The notes under the pieces were generated by a model. That model was not told the origin of the DNA. It saw nothing but the letters and a program-made list of their open reading frames with translations, and made no database searches. From Bacteroidales bacterium (GTDB taxonomy: Bacteria; Bacteroidota; Bacteroidia; Bacteroidales; VadinHA17): a stretch of 9,726 nt of DNA. A program made the position numbers and the translations under genes. Positions within the stretch are counted from its first letter, which is position 1, and each line of letters starts with the position of its first letter. The stretch spans positions 1-9,726 of the forward strand of contig JAAZAP010000084.1 of the NCBI GenBank assembly GCA_012514255.1, read 5' to 3'. Of the stretch, positions 1-6,277 are shown in pieces.

Positions 1-2
1 AC

Positions 3-37
3 ACAATCAATTAACCCCGTAGGGGTTAAAGAATTGT
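3..37 (-). terminator. Hairpin after the NamZ-like gene, probable intrinsic terminator
   Basis: A perfect 8-bp inverted repeat, TTAACCCC (11-18) and GGGGTTAA (22-29), is separated by the triloop GTA. An outer pairing, ACAAT (3-7) with ATTGT (33-37), extends it across a 3x3 internal loop. It starts 13 bp beyond the stop codon of the minus-strand lipoprotein gene, where a terminator is expected, and the minus-strand sequence after the stem is T-rich but has no clean U-tract. The symmetry would also allow it to act for a gene coming from the left, outside the window. It could instead be a copy of a dispersed palindromic element. Confidence 0.6.
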
Positions 38-49
38 ATAACCTGTACG

Positions 50-1225
50 CTAATCATACAGCAGATATTTCTCCCGGATGGTCCTGAAACGGTCAAGGTC
101 ATCCTTCCATGACGCCCTTATCTCCTCCGCGCTCATGCCGCTGATGATCTGCTCCCGCAGGGTGCTGCTGCCGGCGAGCGTATCGAAATAACCATTGAAG
201 AAATTCTCTTTCCCGGGATATGCGTTGTACATATCAATAATCCAGCCCAGCTCCATGCCCGGCTTTGGCACCACTCCCTCAGCAAGTGCATTGCGCAGGT
301 CTGTGCCATAACACACTAACCCGTTATGCTTCGGACTGGATGACCCGAAGGAGGGCTTCGGCGTAAAGCTGAACCCGCTGTCAGGCATCAGTGGAGCTCC
401 AAGCACCTGGAAGGGGAACTCAGTGCCCCGGCCACAGGAGAGAACTGTTCCTTCCGCGAAGCACAGAGAAGGGTACAGATATATTGAATTCATGTTGGGA
501 AGGTTGGGCGAGGGTATCACCGGCAGCTCGTACATGGTGTCATGAGTGTAGTTGGCGCATCTGATCACTTTCAGATCGGCCTGCAAGCCACCCGCCAGCC
601 ACTGCTCCCCGTTGACCATCCCGGCATACTCGCCAAAGGTCATGCCATGAACCACCGGGATCGGATGTATCCCCACAAACGAACGGAAGCTGGCAGTGTC
701 AAGCAGAGGGCCGTCAACATAATAACCATTGGGATTGGGGCGGTCAAGCACTACAAATGATTTCCCGTTCTCTGCACACGCTTCCATCACGTAACACATG
801 GTTGTCAGATAGGTGTAGAACCTTGTTCCCACATCCTGTATATCAAAGACCACAACATCAATGCCCGCCAGGTCTTCCGGCGCGGGCTTCTTTTTAGCCC
901 CATAGAGGCTGATGACCTCAATGCCCGTCACCGGGTCAGTGCCTGAGGTGATATTGGCACCGGCATCAGCCAGATCCCTGAATCCGTGCTCGGGTGCAAA
1001 AATCACCCTGATGTCTGTGGCGTATGAAAGCAGCGTATCTACAAGATGAGTATTGCCCACCATTGATGTCTGGTTGGCCACCACGGCTACTCTCTTGCCT
1101 TCGAGCAAAGGCATGTATTCGGTTGTATTTTCAGCGCCTGTCTTCAGGGTTAAATCAGTTTTGTCGGCGGAGCAGGATGCAAATGCAAGTGTGATCAGAA
1201 AAACGATAATGGCTGGTTGTTTCAT
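50..1225 (-). CDS. namZ: NamZ-like exo-beta-N-acetylmuramidase (DUF1343, GH171), lipoprotein
   Basis: This 391-residue protein matches the DUF1343 family, whose characterised member NamZ removes terminal MurNAc from peptidoglycan fragments for cell-wall recycling. Visible family motifs are NQTS (51-54), FAPEHGF (76-82, the glutamate a likely catalytic residue), DIQDVGTRFYTY (128-139), DRPNP (161-165), HGMTFGE (193-199), SPNLPN (239-244) and GRGTEFPFQ (265-273). Residues 1-17 form a hydrophobic signal ending in FASC with Cys18 as the likely lipidation site, so the enzyme is probably membrane-anchored facing the periplasm. The lipobox is slightly atypical, with Phe at -3. The usual family signature AGE after PEHGF..-DA reads AGA here (Ala90). 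The length is near the family norm. The gene is divergent from the LolC-like permease, and no murQ, murK or transporter gene lies beside it. The family call is firm; the exact substrate is inferred. Confidence 0.88.
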   Translation of the reverse strand: MKQPAIIVFLITLAFASCSADKTDLTLKTGAENTTEYMPLLEGKRVAVVANQTSMVGNTHLVDTLLSYATDIRVIFAPEHGFRDLADAGANITSGTDPVTGIEVISLYGAKKKPAPEDLAGIDVVVFDIQDVGTRFYTYLTTMCYVMEACAENGKSFVVLDRPNPNGYYVDGPLLDTASFRSFVGIHPIPVVHGMTFGEYAGMVNGEQWLAGGLQADLKVIRCANYTHDTMYELPVIPSPNLPNMNSIYLYPSLCFAEGTVLSCGRGTEFPFQVLGAPLMPDSGFSFTPKPSFGSSSPKHNGLVCYGTDLRNALAEGVVPKPGMELGWIIDMYNAYPGKENFFNGYFDTLAGSSTLREQIISGMSAEEIRASWKDDLDRFRTIREKYLLYD

Positions 1226-1246
1226 TTAGTTCAGGTTTTTGGTTCG

Positions 1247-1254
1247 CAAAATTC
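1247..1254 (-). promoter_or_regulatory. Weak -7-like box for the NamZ-like gene
   Basis: The minus strand reads GAATTTTG, one mismatch from the Bacteroidota -7 element TAnnTTTG, 22 bp before the start codon at 1225. I see no TTTG -33 box at the usual spacing of about 19-21 bp. It lies in the short divergent spacer shared with the permease gene. This is a motif match only. Confidence 0.25.
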
Positions 1255-1306
1255 AGGGCCGGTTCAGGCTCGCCGGTAAAGATATGGAAATGGTTCATTT
1301 AATTCT

Positions 1307-1314
1307 TAATTTTG
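1307..1314 (+). promoter_or_regulatory. -7-like box TAATTTTG ahead of the LolC-like permease
   Basis: TAATTTTG matches the Bacteroidota -7 consensus TAnnTTTG exactly and ends 5 bp before the ATG at 1320. If functional, transcription would begin at about that ATG, giving a nearly leaderless message and excluding the upstream candidate starts at 1284 and 1290. No TTTG -33 element is present at the expected distance, so this could be chance in an AT-rich stretch. Confidence 0.3.
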
Positions 1315-1319
1315 CCCGG

Positions 1320-2564
1320 ATGTCAATCGGAACCTTCATAGCCAGTCGCCTGATAAAGGACCGTAACAGGGGTACGGCTTTCTCGCGTCCCATAAACGTG
1401 ATTGCCATCATAGGCATAGCCCTGGGCCTGGCAGTAATGATACTGGCAGTATCCATCCTCACCGGCTTCAAGAAGCAGATCCGTGACAAGGTGGCAGGGT
1501 TCGGAGCCCACGTGCAGGTGGTCAATTTTGACGCTAACCTGTCATATGAGACTGTCCCCATAAGCGCTGATCAGCCATTCGTATCAAAGGTCCGGGCACA
1601 TCCGGGAATAAAAAGTGTACAGGTCTTTGCCACCAAAGCCGGCATAATCAAGACTGATGAAAATATCCAGGGTGTGGTATTAAAGGGCATTGGCAGCGAT
1701 TATGACTGGAGCTTCTTCCGGTCCAGTATGGTGGAAGGGAGGACGGTCAATGTCAGTGACACCGCCAGGACCAATGATGTTGTCATCTCAAAGAAGGTGG
1801 CAGATATGCTGGGATTGAGGCTGGGCGATTCCTTCGCTATGTTCTTCGTGCAGGATCCGCCACGCATGCGCAGATTTACCATCTGCGGCATCTATGAAAC
1901 CAGCCTCGAGGAGTTTGACAAGACATACCTTTTCTGCGACATAAACCATATACGAAGCCTGAACGGATGGGACAGTAACCAGGTGAGCGGATTTGAGATC
2001 TTCATCAACGACTTCGATGACCTTGATTACATGACTGATGTTGTCCGTGACGCCATCGGCTACCGTGTGGTTGAGGAAGAGGAGCAGCTTAAGGTGACGA
2101 ACATCAGGGGACGTTACCCACAGATATTCGACTGGCTTGGATTCCAGGACACCAACGTCATCATAATACTGGTACTGATGATCCTCGTTGCTGGATTCAA
2201 CATGATCTCAGGGCTGCTTATACTGATTCTGGAGAAGACCAACATGATCGGCGTACTGAAGGCCCTGGGCGCAGGCAATAAGCTTATCCGAAATATTTTC
2301 CTCTACCAGGCAGCCTGGCTGACCTTAAAAGGCCTCTTCTGGGGCAATGTGACAGGCATTGGCCTTGCTCTGCTTCAGCTGAAGACTGAGCTGTTCACCC
2401 TTGACCCCTCATCCTACTACCTGAAAAGCGTTCCCATCAATCTTGACCCGCTACATATCATCCTCCTTAACATCGGAACGATGATTGCAATAATTATGAT
2501 GCTCCTTATACCTTCACAGCTGATAGCCCGGATTACCCCAGTCAAAGCCATTCGATACGACTGA
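1320..2564 (+). CDS. LolC/LolE-family ABC transporter permease (MacB-like periplasmic plus FtsX domains)
   Basis: This is an inner-membrane permease of the family that, with the LolD ATPase, releases lipoproteins from the inner membrane for transport to the outer membrane. From the chosen start it has 414 residues, the usual size. The topology is typical: TM1 at about 25-49, a large periplasmic domain at about 55-275, then three TM segments at about 278-304, 330-353 and 375-403. The cytoplasmic coupling stretch EKTNMIGVLKALGAG (305-319) sits after TM2, and the protein ends in the common TPVKAIRYD. The frame stays open back to a TTG at 1239, with ATGs at 1284, 1290 and 1320. I chose 1320 because MSIGTFIASRL aligns with the usual family N-terminus (Met, a few residues, then FIA-R). 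Whether it is LolC, LolE or a fused-function homologue cannot be told, and no lolD is adjacent. Confidence 0.85.
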   Translation: MSIGTFIASRLIKDRNRGTAFSRPINVIAIIGIALGLAVMILAVSILTGFKKQIRDKVAGFGAHVQVVNFDANLSYETVPISADQPFVSKVRAHPGIKSVQVFATKAGIIKTDENIQGVVLKGIGSDYDWSFFRSSMVEGRTVNVSDTARTNDVVISKKVADMLGLRLGDSFAMFFVQDPPRMRRFTICGIYETSLEEFDKTYLFCDINHIRSLNGWDSNQVSGFEIFINDFDDLDYMTDVVRDAIGYRVVEEEEQLKVTNIRGRYPQIFDWLGFQDTNVIIILVLMILVAGFNMISGLLILILEKTNMIGVLKALGAGNKLIRNIFLYQAAWLTLKGLFWGNVTGIGLALLQLKTELFTLDPSSYYLKSVPINLDPLHIILLNIGTMIAIIMMLLIPSQLIARITPVKAIRYD

Positions 2565-2581
2565 TTCCCATACAATTGGAA

Positions 2582-2598
2582 ACTTAATATTATTAAGT
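2582..2598. repeat. AT-rich palindrome after the permease gene
   Basis: ACTTAATA and TATTAAGT form a perfect 8-bp inverted repeat around one central T, starting 18 bp after the permease stop. As RNA it would fold as a 6-bp AT-rich stem with a 5-nt loop, followed by TTTT at 2607-2610. It could be a weak terminator or a dimeric-regulator site; nothing in the sequence decides between these. Confidence 0.35.
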
Positions 2599-2688
2599 AA
2601 CGGTCGTTTTAACGCAGATGACATTTTTTCACCGTGACATATATTTTATAAATCGACATCTCCTCTTTTCGACATAATTTCAATCTTT

Positions 2689-2709
2689 CGGCCTTAAATT
2701 TGAAGGCCG
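2689..2709. promoter_or_regulatory. Inverted repeat enclosing a -7-like box upstream of gatE
   Basis: CGGCCTT (2689-2695) and AAGGCCG (2703-2709) form a perfect 7-bp inverted repeat with a 7-nt centre. The centre together with the last T of the left arm reads TAAATTTG (2695-2702), an exact match to the Bacteroidota -7 consensus. It is the best promoter candidate for gatE-gatD, with a leader of about 70 nt. No TTTG -33 box is seen at 19-21 bp; the nearest similar string is TTTC at 2667-2670. The overlap of palindrome and -7 box would suit an operator, which is inference. Confidence 0.35.
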
Positions 2710-2712
2710 CTT

Positions 2713-2729
2713 AAAGTTACGCAAACTTT
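2713..2729. repeat. Short inverted repeat in the gatE leader
   Basis: AAAGTT (2713-2718) and AACTTT (2724-2729) pair perfectly around a 5-nt centre, only 3 bp downstream of the GGCC palindrome. It is too AT-rich to be a strong terminator and lies well before the gatE start. It may be a leader hairpin or chance. Confidence 0.25.
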
Positions 2730-2781
2730 CTTTATTCGGGCACTTCCAATATTCCCGGCTTCTCCGTAAATTGCAGTGGCA

Positions 2782-4776
2782 ATGTCGAGGAATATGTCCA
2801 TACCTGATCCAATAAAGAACTACGAAAAGACCCGGCAGGAGATTGGTTATGTCAGTCGTCAGGAGGCGACACTTAATGATTATAAGCGGATAGGGTTCAA
2901 GTCAGGCCTCGAGGTGCATCAGCAGTTAAAGACAAGGAGCAAGCTGTTCTGTCGTTGCCCGGCCGGCATTTATCATGATCATGACGATTTTGATGCAGAG
3001 GTTATCCGCCATATGAGGCCCACACTCAGTGAGATGGGCGTCTATGACGGTACCGCTCTCATGGAGTTCAGGACGAGGAAAGAGATTACCTACCGCATCA
3101 ATAACCGTACTGCCTGCACCTACGAGGTTGATGACACACCTCCTTTTGAAATTGACAGGGAGGCCCTTGACATAGCCATCCGCATTGCCCTGGCGGCAGG
3201 GATGAACATTGTTGGCGAGGTTCATATAACCAGGAAGCAGTACCTTGACGGAAGCATCCCTACCGGCTTTCAGCGCTCAGCCATCATTAGCGTGGAGGGG
3301 GATCTGCAGCTCAAAAACAAGAAGGTGAGGCTCATACAGCTCAGTCTTGAAGAAGATTCGTGCCGGGAGATATCAGATATAGGTCATAGCAGGGTATACA
3401 AGACTGACCGTCTCGGGATGCCGCTGATAGAGACAGTGACCTACCCCGACTGTCTTACTCCTGATGAGCTGGCCGAGGCTGCCGAATACATCAGGTTCCT
3501 CAACCGCAGCACCGGAATGGTGCGCACAGGAATAGGTGCGGCGCGCGAGGATGTGAATGTCAGCTGTGAGGGTGGCAGCCGGGCCGAGATCAAAGGTGTG
3601 GCGCATATCAAATGGATCCCCGAACTCTCACATAATGAAGCCTTCAGGCAATACGCGCTGCTCAACATACGCTCAAAGCTCCAGAGGCTGATAGCTGACC
3701 CTTCGGCATGGTCCATGAAAACCAGGGAAATTACCCCGGAAGACCTGGAGTATCATTTTGCTCCCGTGCGTGCAGCCCTTGACCGCGGGGAGAAGGTCAT
3801 TGCAGTCAATCTCCCCGGGTGCCGCGGCATACTCTCGCACTTCACCCAGCCCGGCCGCATCTTTGCCGACGAGATCAGTGACAGGCTCAAGGTGATAGCA
3901 TGCATTGAGAAGCCCAACATGATCCATTCGGAGGAGATTGCCGGAGTCAACTACAACAACCTGTTTCCCGAGTTGGCCATCTGGCTCTCGGCAGCGCCGG
4001 ATGATGCACAGATAATACTATGGGGACCGGCTGATGATATCCCTACAGCGCTCCAGACGGTTGAGGAGCGCATACGCCTTGCCCTGGAGGGCGTCCCCAA
4101 TGAGACCCGCAAGGCTTTCAAGGATGGCACAACCATGTTTGAAAGGGTGCTCCCGGGTCGTGACCGCATGTATCCTGACACTGACTCGCAGCCTATACCG
4201 ATAACCAGTGAGATGCTGGAGAAGCTGGGCCGGGACCTTCCTGTGGATATCGCAGAGCGATTTCGCCAGATGAAGGATTGGGATCTGCCGGAAGATACAT
4301 GGCACTACCTGCTGAGCAAAAACCTGGTGGGATTGATTGAAAGGACAGGCAATGACCTGGGGTTTGATCACCGGGAGATCGGCATACTGATCGGTCACCG
4401 CTTCCGCAGCCTCGAGGGACGCGGCAGGGTGGCCGCCGGATTCAGCTATGAGCGGCTCTATGATCTGTTCGCCTGGCTGAAGAAGGAGGGACTCCTGGCG
4501 CCTGTGGCGCGACTGATGCTTCCGGGCGTGGTATCATCCCCTGATCCTGATTTTGGCAGCATCATGGCCGGAACAGGTCTCTGCCGGGCAACGATGGATG
4601 AGATCCGCAGCGAGATAAAAGACCTTGCCGGCAGATTCGGGGAGGTCAGCTACAATGGCAGCAATTCAGGCATGGCCGACTGGGTGATGGGGCAGCTGCA
4701 CCTGAAGGCAATAGGTACAATAAGGCTGTCCGAGGTAAGAAAGGCAGTGACAGAGGTTGTGGAGGCAATAAAATAG
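2782..4776 (+). CDS. gatE: GatE, archaeal-type Glu-tRNA(Gln) amidotransferase subunit E
   Basis: GatE activates Glu-tRNA(Gln) with ATP and amidates it with ammonia released by GatD, making Gln-tRNA(Gln) in the cytoplasm. From the ATG at 2782 the protein has 664 residues. The GatB/GatE cradle domain shows GLEVHQQL (42-49), KLFCRCPAG (55-63), RKQYLDGSIPTGFQRS (151-166), LEEDSCR (189-195), YKTDRLGMPLIET (206-218) and REDVNVS (255-261). Residues of roughly 340-475 form the AspRS-like insertion found in GatE but not GatB, including VPNETRKAFKDGTTMFERV (438-456) and GRDRMYPDTD (459-468). A helical and tail region ends with SGMADWVMGQLHL. The insertion and the adjacent gatD exclude GatB. About 30 residues precede the point where archaeal GatE proteins usually begin. 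Alternative starts are GTG 2776 and ATG 2794, none with a clear ribosome-binding site. It is followed 6 bp later by gatD. Confidence 0.93.
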   Translation: MSRNMSIPDPIKNYEKTRQEIGYVSRQEATLNDYKRIGFKSGLEVHQQLKTRSKLFCRCPAGIYHDHDDFDAEVIRHMRPTLSEMGVYDGTALMEFRTRKEITYRINNRTACTYEVDDTPPFEIDREALDIAIRIALAAGMNIVGEVHITRKQYLDGSIPTGFQRSAIISVEGDLQLKNKKVRLIQLSLEEDSCREISDIGHSRVYKTDRLGMPLIETVTYPDCLTPDELAEAAEYIRFLNRSTGMVRTGIGAAREDVNVSCEGGSRAEIKGVAHIKWIPELSHNEAFRQYALLNIRSKLQRLIADPSAWSMKTREITPEDLEYHFAPVRAALDRGEKVIAVNLPGCRGILSHFTQPGRIFADEISDRLKVIACIEKPNMIHSEEIAGVNYNNLFPELAIWLSAAPDDAQIILWGPADDIPTALQTVEERIRLALEGVPNETRKAFKDGTTMFERVLPGRDRMYPDTDSQPIPITSEMLEKLGRDLPVDIAERFRQMKDWDLPEDTWHYLLSKNLVGLIERTGNDLGFDHREIGILIGHRFRSLEGRGRVAAGFSYERLYDLFAWLKKEGLLAPVARLMLPGVVSSPDPDFGSIMAGTGLCRATMDEIRSEIKDLAGRFGEVSYNGSNSGMADWVMGQLHLKAIGTIRLSEVRKAVTEVVEAIK

Positions 4777-4782
4777 GGTACT

Positions 4783-6168
4783 ATGACTGAAGATTTTTTC
4801 CAGGGATACAGGGGCGAAGCCCTGGCAGTGCTGAAGAAGTTCAATGTCAGGGTATGGGGTCAGACTGAGATAGAGACTACCCGGGGGCTCTTCTGGGGGA
4901 CCATCCTGCCGCGGTCGGAGAACAATGACGATCTTCACATAGTGATCAAGATAGAAAGCGGTTACAATATCGGCATTGACATAACCACTATCCTCCGGAT
5001 GACCGAGACAGGATACAACAAGGCCAACTACAAGATACCTGAAAAGGAGTTTCCCTATTCAGATGACAAGCCCAACGTGAAATTACTGGGCACCGGGGGG
5101 ACAATTGCCTCGCGGCTCGATTACCGCACCGGTGCCGTCATCCCGGCTTTTTCGCCCGGAGAGCTGTATGGTGCCGTGCCCGAGCTGGCCGACGTCTGCA
5201 ACATTCACACCGAGAAGCTGTTCGGAGTCTTCAGTGAAAACATGGGGCCGGACCAGTACAAGATACTGGCAAAGGCAATAGGTAACGAGATTGCCAATGG
5301 CATTGACGGCATAATGATCGGTCACGGCACCGATACCCTGCATCACACAGCTGCGGCGCTCTCGTTCATGGTACAGGACTCACCCGTACCGATAGTGCTT
5401 GTGGGATCGCAGCGCTCATCTGACAGGCCGTCGTCCGATGCAGCCCTGAACCTGATACATGCCTCAACGGCTGCCGGCCATGGTGACATCGCTGAGGTGA
5501 TGGTCTGCATGTTCGGGCCCACCAGTGATGAGTACGGCTTCCTGCACCGCGGTACCAGGGTACGCAAGATGCACAGCTCTTACAGATCAACCTTCAGGAC
5601 CATTGGTGATATGCCCGTGGCTACTGTCAGGCGGGGAGAGGTAAAGCCGATAAAGCAAGACTATAATCCCAGGCGCACTGACCGCAACGTAAAGATCATG
5701 CCTTACTTTGACGAGAATGTGACAATGCTCTATTTCTATCCGCACATGAAGGCGGATATGATCCATTCACTCATAGACAATGGTTACAAGGGCATCATCA
5801 TCGTGGGCACGGGGCTGGGGCATGTCAACAGGGAGCTCTACCCGGCGCTGGAGAGGGCACAGAGGGAGAATGTCGCAGTCTATATGACGCTGCAGACCAT
5901 CTGGGGGTATGTGCATATGTTCGTTTATGAGACCGGGCGCGACATGATGGCCAAGGGTGTCATTCCACTGGGTAACATGCTTCCTGAGGTTGCCTGGGTC
6001 AAGCTGGGCTGGGCACTGGGGCAGACAGATGACCTGGAGGAGGTCAGACGGATAATGCTTACGCCTGTCAATTACGAGATCACCGAACGGGAACCCTATA
6101 ACGGCTACCTGGTCTACCAGGGCGGCGTGCCGGAGGTGGAGGAGTTCATCAGGCGAGTACATAAGTAG
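4783..6168 (+). CDS. gatD: GatD, archaeal-type Glu-tRNA(Gln) amidotransferase subunit D (asparaginase-type glutaminase)
   Basis: GatD hydrolyses glutamine or asparagine to supply ammonia to GatE in the GatDE complex. The 461-residue protein has the GatD-specific N-terminal domain, with PRSENNDDLHIVIKIESGYN (43-62) followed by IGI, a signature missing from free asparaginases. A linker at about 75-98 leads to the asparaginase fold. Catalytic motifs are intact: GTGGTIAS (103-110, Thr107), HGTDT (181-185, Thr183 and Asp184) and VRKMHSS (260-266, Lys262), plus VGSQRSSDRPSSDA (207-220). The C-terminal PEVAWVKLGWALG (401-413) fits the family. The ATG at 4783 lies 6 bp after the gatE stop, so the two are almost surely co-transcribed and translationally coupled. 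The N-terminal domain and gatE adjacency rule out a stand-alone L-asparaginase. A heptamer tandem array begins one base after the stop codon. Confidence 0.94.
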   Translation: MTEDFFQGYRGEALAVLKKFNVRVWGQTEIETTRGLFWGTILPRSENNDDLHIVIKIESGYNIGIDITTILRMTETGYNKANYKIPEKEFPYSDDKPNVKLLGTGGTIASRLDYRTGAVIPAFSPGELYGAVPELADVCNIHTEKLFGVFSENMGPDQYKILAKAIGNEIANGIDGIMIGHGTDTLHHTAAALSFMVQDSPVPIVLVGSQRSSDRPSSDAALNLIHASTAAGHGDIAEVMVCMFGPTSDEYGFLHRGTRVRKMHSSYRSTFRTIGDMPVATVRRGEVKPIKQDYNPRRTDRNVKIMPYFDENVTMLYFYPHMKADMIHSLIDNGYKGIIIVGTGLGHVNRELYPALERAQRENVAVYMTLQTIWGYVHMFVYETGRDMMAKGVIPLGNMLPEVAWVKLGWALGQTDDLEEVRRIMLTPVNYEITEREPYNGYLVYQGGVPEVEEFIRRVHK

Positions 6169-6169
6169 A

Positions 6170-6218
6170 GTCAGCAGTCAGCAGTCAGCAGTCAGCAGTT
6201 GGCAGCCAGCAGTGGACA
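6170..6218. repeat. Heptanucleotide tandem array 1, GTCAGCA x7
   Basis: Seven consecutive 7-bp units make exactly 49 bp: four perfect GTCAGCA copies (6170-6197) followed by the decayed copies GTTGGCA, GCCAGCA and GTGGACA. It starts one base after the gatD stop codon. The gradient from perfect to degenerate units suggests slippage expansion at the gatD-proximal end. No protein-coding role is evident. Confidence 0.93.
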
Positions 6219-6248
6219 GTCTCTAAACATCTGAATGACTGGAGACTG
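6217..6248. other. Possible stem between the two convergent genes
   Basis: CAGTCTC (6217-6223) is complementary to GAGACTG (6242-6248, repeated at 6249 and 6256 inside array 2). This would allow a 7-bp stem with an 18-nt loop downstream of gatD, readable from either strand. No T-tract follows on the plus strand, so it is at most a weak candidate for bidirectional termination between gatD and the aminotransferase gene. Confidence 0.2.
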
Positions 6249-6265
6249 GAGACTGGAGACTGGAG
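6238..6265. repeat. Heptanucleotide tandem array 2, ACTGGAG x4
   Basis: Four perfect 7-bp ACTGGAG units (28 bp) are followed by a partial ACT. The array lies 20 bp after array 1 and 12 bp before the stop codon end of the minus-strand aminotransferase gene. It has the same period as array 1 but an unrelated sequence. Confidence 0.93.
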
Positions 6266-6277
6266 ACTTCCTCAATT

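Noticed and set aside
542..760. 72-residue plus-strand frame opposite the NamZ-like gene
   Set aside because: It lies opposite conserved motifs of the lipoprotein and has no recognisable features.
2565..2775. tRNA or riboswitch in the gatE upstream spacer
   Set aside because: I found no cloverleaf, TTCGANTC-like T-loop or recognisable riboswitch core; only short AT-rich or 7-bp palindromes are present.
4018..4398. 126-residue minus-strand frame inside gatE
   Set aside because: It is antisense to a conserved coding region, matches no family I recognise, and has the character of a shadow frame in moderately GC-rich DNA.
2782..4776. GatB of a bacterial GatCAB
   Set aside because: The protein is longer than GatB, contains the AspRS-like insertion with VPNETRKAFKDGTT and GRDRMYPDTD, and is paired with gatD rather than gatA or gatC.
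5767..6162. 131-residue minus-strand frame inside gatD
   Set aside because: It is wholly antisense to conserved GatD sequence and has no recognisable motif.
4783..6168. Stand-alone type I L-asparaginase
   Set aside because: The protein has the GatD N-terminal domain and sits 6 bp after gatE, so the asparaginase motifs are those of the GatD glutaminase.
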